DNA of 5,429 bases from Candidatus Neomicrothrix sp. UBA881 (GTDB lineage: Bacteria; Actinomycetota; Acidimicrobiia; Acidimicrobiales; MedAcidi-G1): positions 1 to 5,429 of the forward strand of contig DBFL01000008.1 in the NCBI GenBank assembly GCA_002294285.1. The letters are read 5' to 3'. The translations under genes were made by a program, and so were the position numbers. The notes beneath the pieces are model-generated. The model saw only the letters and a program-made list of their open reading frames with translations, had not been told where the DNA came from and made no database searches. Positions 5,219 through 5,429 of this stretch are shown in pieces; the first letter of the stretch is position 1, and every line of letters begins with the position of its first letter.

Positions 5219-5429
5219 TTACTCACACCATTCGCTTAGCTTTTGGTGGAGCCAGCGAACTTTTGATTCTTGATAGTTTCCTAGGGATATTCCCGGTTTA
5301 TGTGTTGCTTCTAGACCTGTCTGGACTTTAGCCATGTTGAAAAGGTCCTGATTGAAAACTTTGCCGAGCATGCCTAATTCAGTCGCGTCACTGAAAGTTT
5401 CGTGTTCTTCGAGCCAATGTATTGGAGCT
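5219..5429 (-). CDS. C-terminal fragment of a Rieske-type aromatic ring-hydroxylating oxygenase alpha subunit (truncated by window edge)
   Basis: Translating the - strand from 5428 gives 69 codons and a TAA at 5221-5219. The peptide runs APIHWLEEHETFSDATELGM then LGKVFNQDLFNMAKVQTGLE and ends in KPGISLGNYQESKVRWLHQKLSEWCE. The pattern VFxQDxxNxxxVQxGL, followed by KPG, NYQES and a short amphipathic tail, is typical of the C-terminal catalytic domain end of Rieske non-heme iron oxygenase alpha subunits. The Asp at fragment position 28 (codon 5347-5345) sits where the third ligand of the mononuclear iron is expected, by analogy with naphthalene dioxygenase. The Rieske [2Fe-2S] domain, the two His ligands and the start codon lie beyond the right edge, so function and integrity cannot be confirmed. 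It converges on the PNPOx-like gene with one base between stops. Confidence 0.78.
   Translation of the reverse strand, partial: APIHWLEEHETFSDATELGMLGKVFNQDLFNMAKVQTGLEATHKPGISLGNYQESKVRWLHQKLSEWCE

Noticed and set aside
5203..5219. AATCA...TGATT hairpin at the PNPOx-like stop as a terminator
   Set aside because: Only 5 weak base pairs with a 7-base loop and no T-tract. Such repeats are expected by chance in this composition.
1..5429. tRNA, rRNA, CRISPR, insertion sequence or attachment site
   Set aside because: No repeated spacer array, cloverleaf-like segment, transposase motif or terminal repeat was seen. Nearly every base is accounted for by protein genes.

Overview
The window is gene-dense bacterial DNA of moderate-to-low GC (low-to-mid 40s percent, estimated by eye from a few lines). 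It carries five confident protein genes plus the tail of a sixth, with almost no intergenic space. The protein styles point to an actinobacterium, probably a marine or low-GC member of the Acidimicrobiia. These styles are a branched-chain amino-acid-type binding protein with a Thr-rich N-terminal linker, a single-chain fused LivH-LivM permease, an actinobacterial-looking nitroreductase, a PNPOx-like flavoprotein and a Rieske oxygenase. The taxonomic placement is inference from protein style; the window contains no rRNA or other marker gene.

Left part (1-3185, + strand): the 3' portion of an exported substrate-binding protein gene overlaps by 4 bases (TTGA) with a TTG-started gene for a fused LivH-LivM permease of 652 residues. 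Together they form the binding and membrane parts of a HAAT-family ABC importer. No LivG or LivF ATPase gene is present in the window. An AT-rich perfect inverted repeat straddles the permease stop codon.

Middle (3188-3894): a nitroreductase-family gene on the - strand converges on the permease with only 2 bases between them. It is divergent from a short-chain dehydrogenase. The 56-base gap between the two divergent starts holds opposing promoter-like elements and a 16-base imperfect palindrome. The nitroreductase looks leaderless: a TANNNT box lies 6 bases before its ATG and there is no Shine-Dalgarno sequence.

Right part (3895-5429): a two-gene + strand unit encodes a classical NAD-type SDR and, 21 bases later, a PNPOx-like split-barrel flavoprotein. 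It converges, with a single intervening base, on the C-terminal end of a - strand Rieske-type ring-hydroxylating oxygenase alpha subunit that runs off the window.

Taken together (inference), the region resembles an accessory catabolic neighbourhood: an importer for a small organic substrate next to four oxidoreductases (flavin nitroreductase, SDR, PNPOx-like protein, Rieske oxygenase). The substrate cannot be read from the sequence. I see no mobile element, CRISPR array, tRNA or rRNA, and nothing that clearly qualifies as a wholly new system. The most interesting points are the compact divergent control region, the fused permease without neighbouring ATPases, and the hidden Rieske tail at the right edge.
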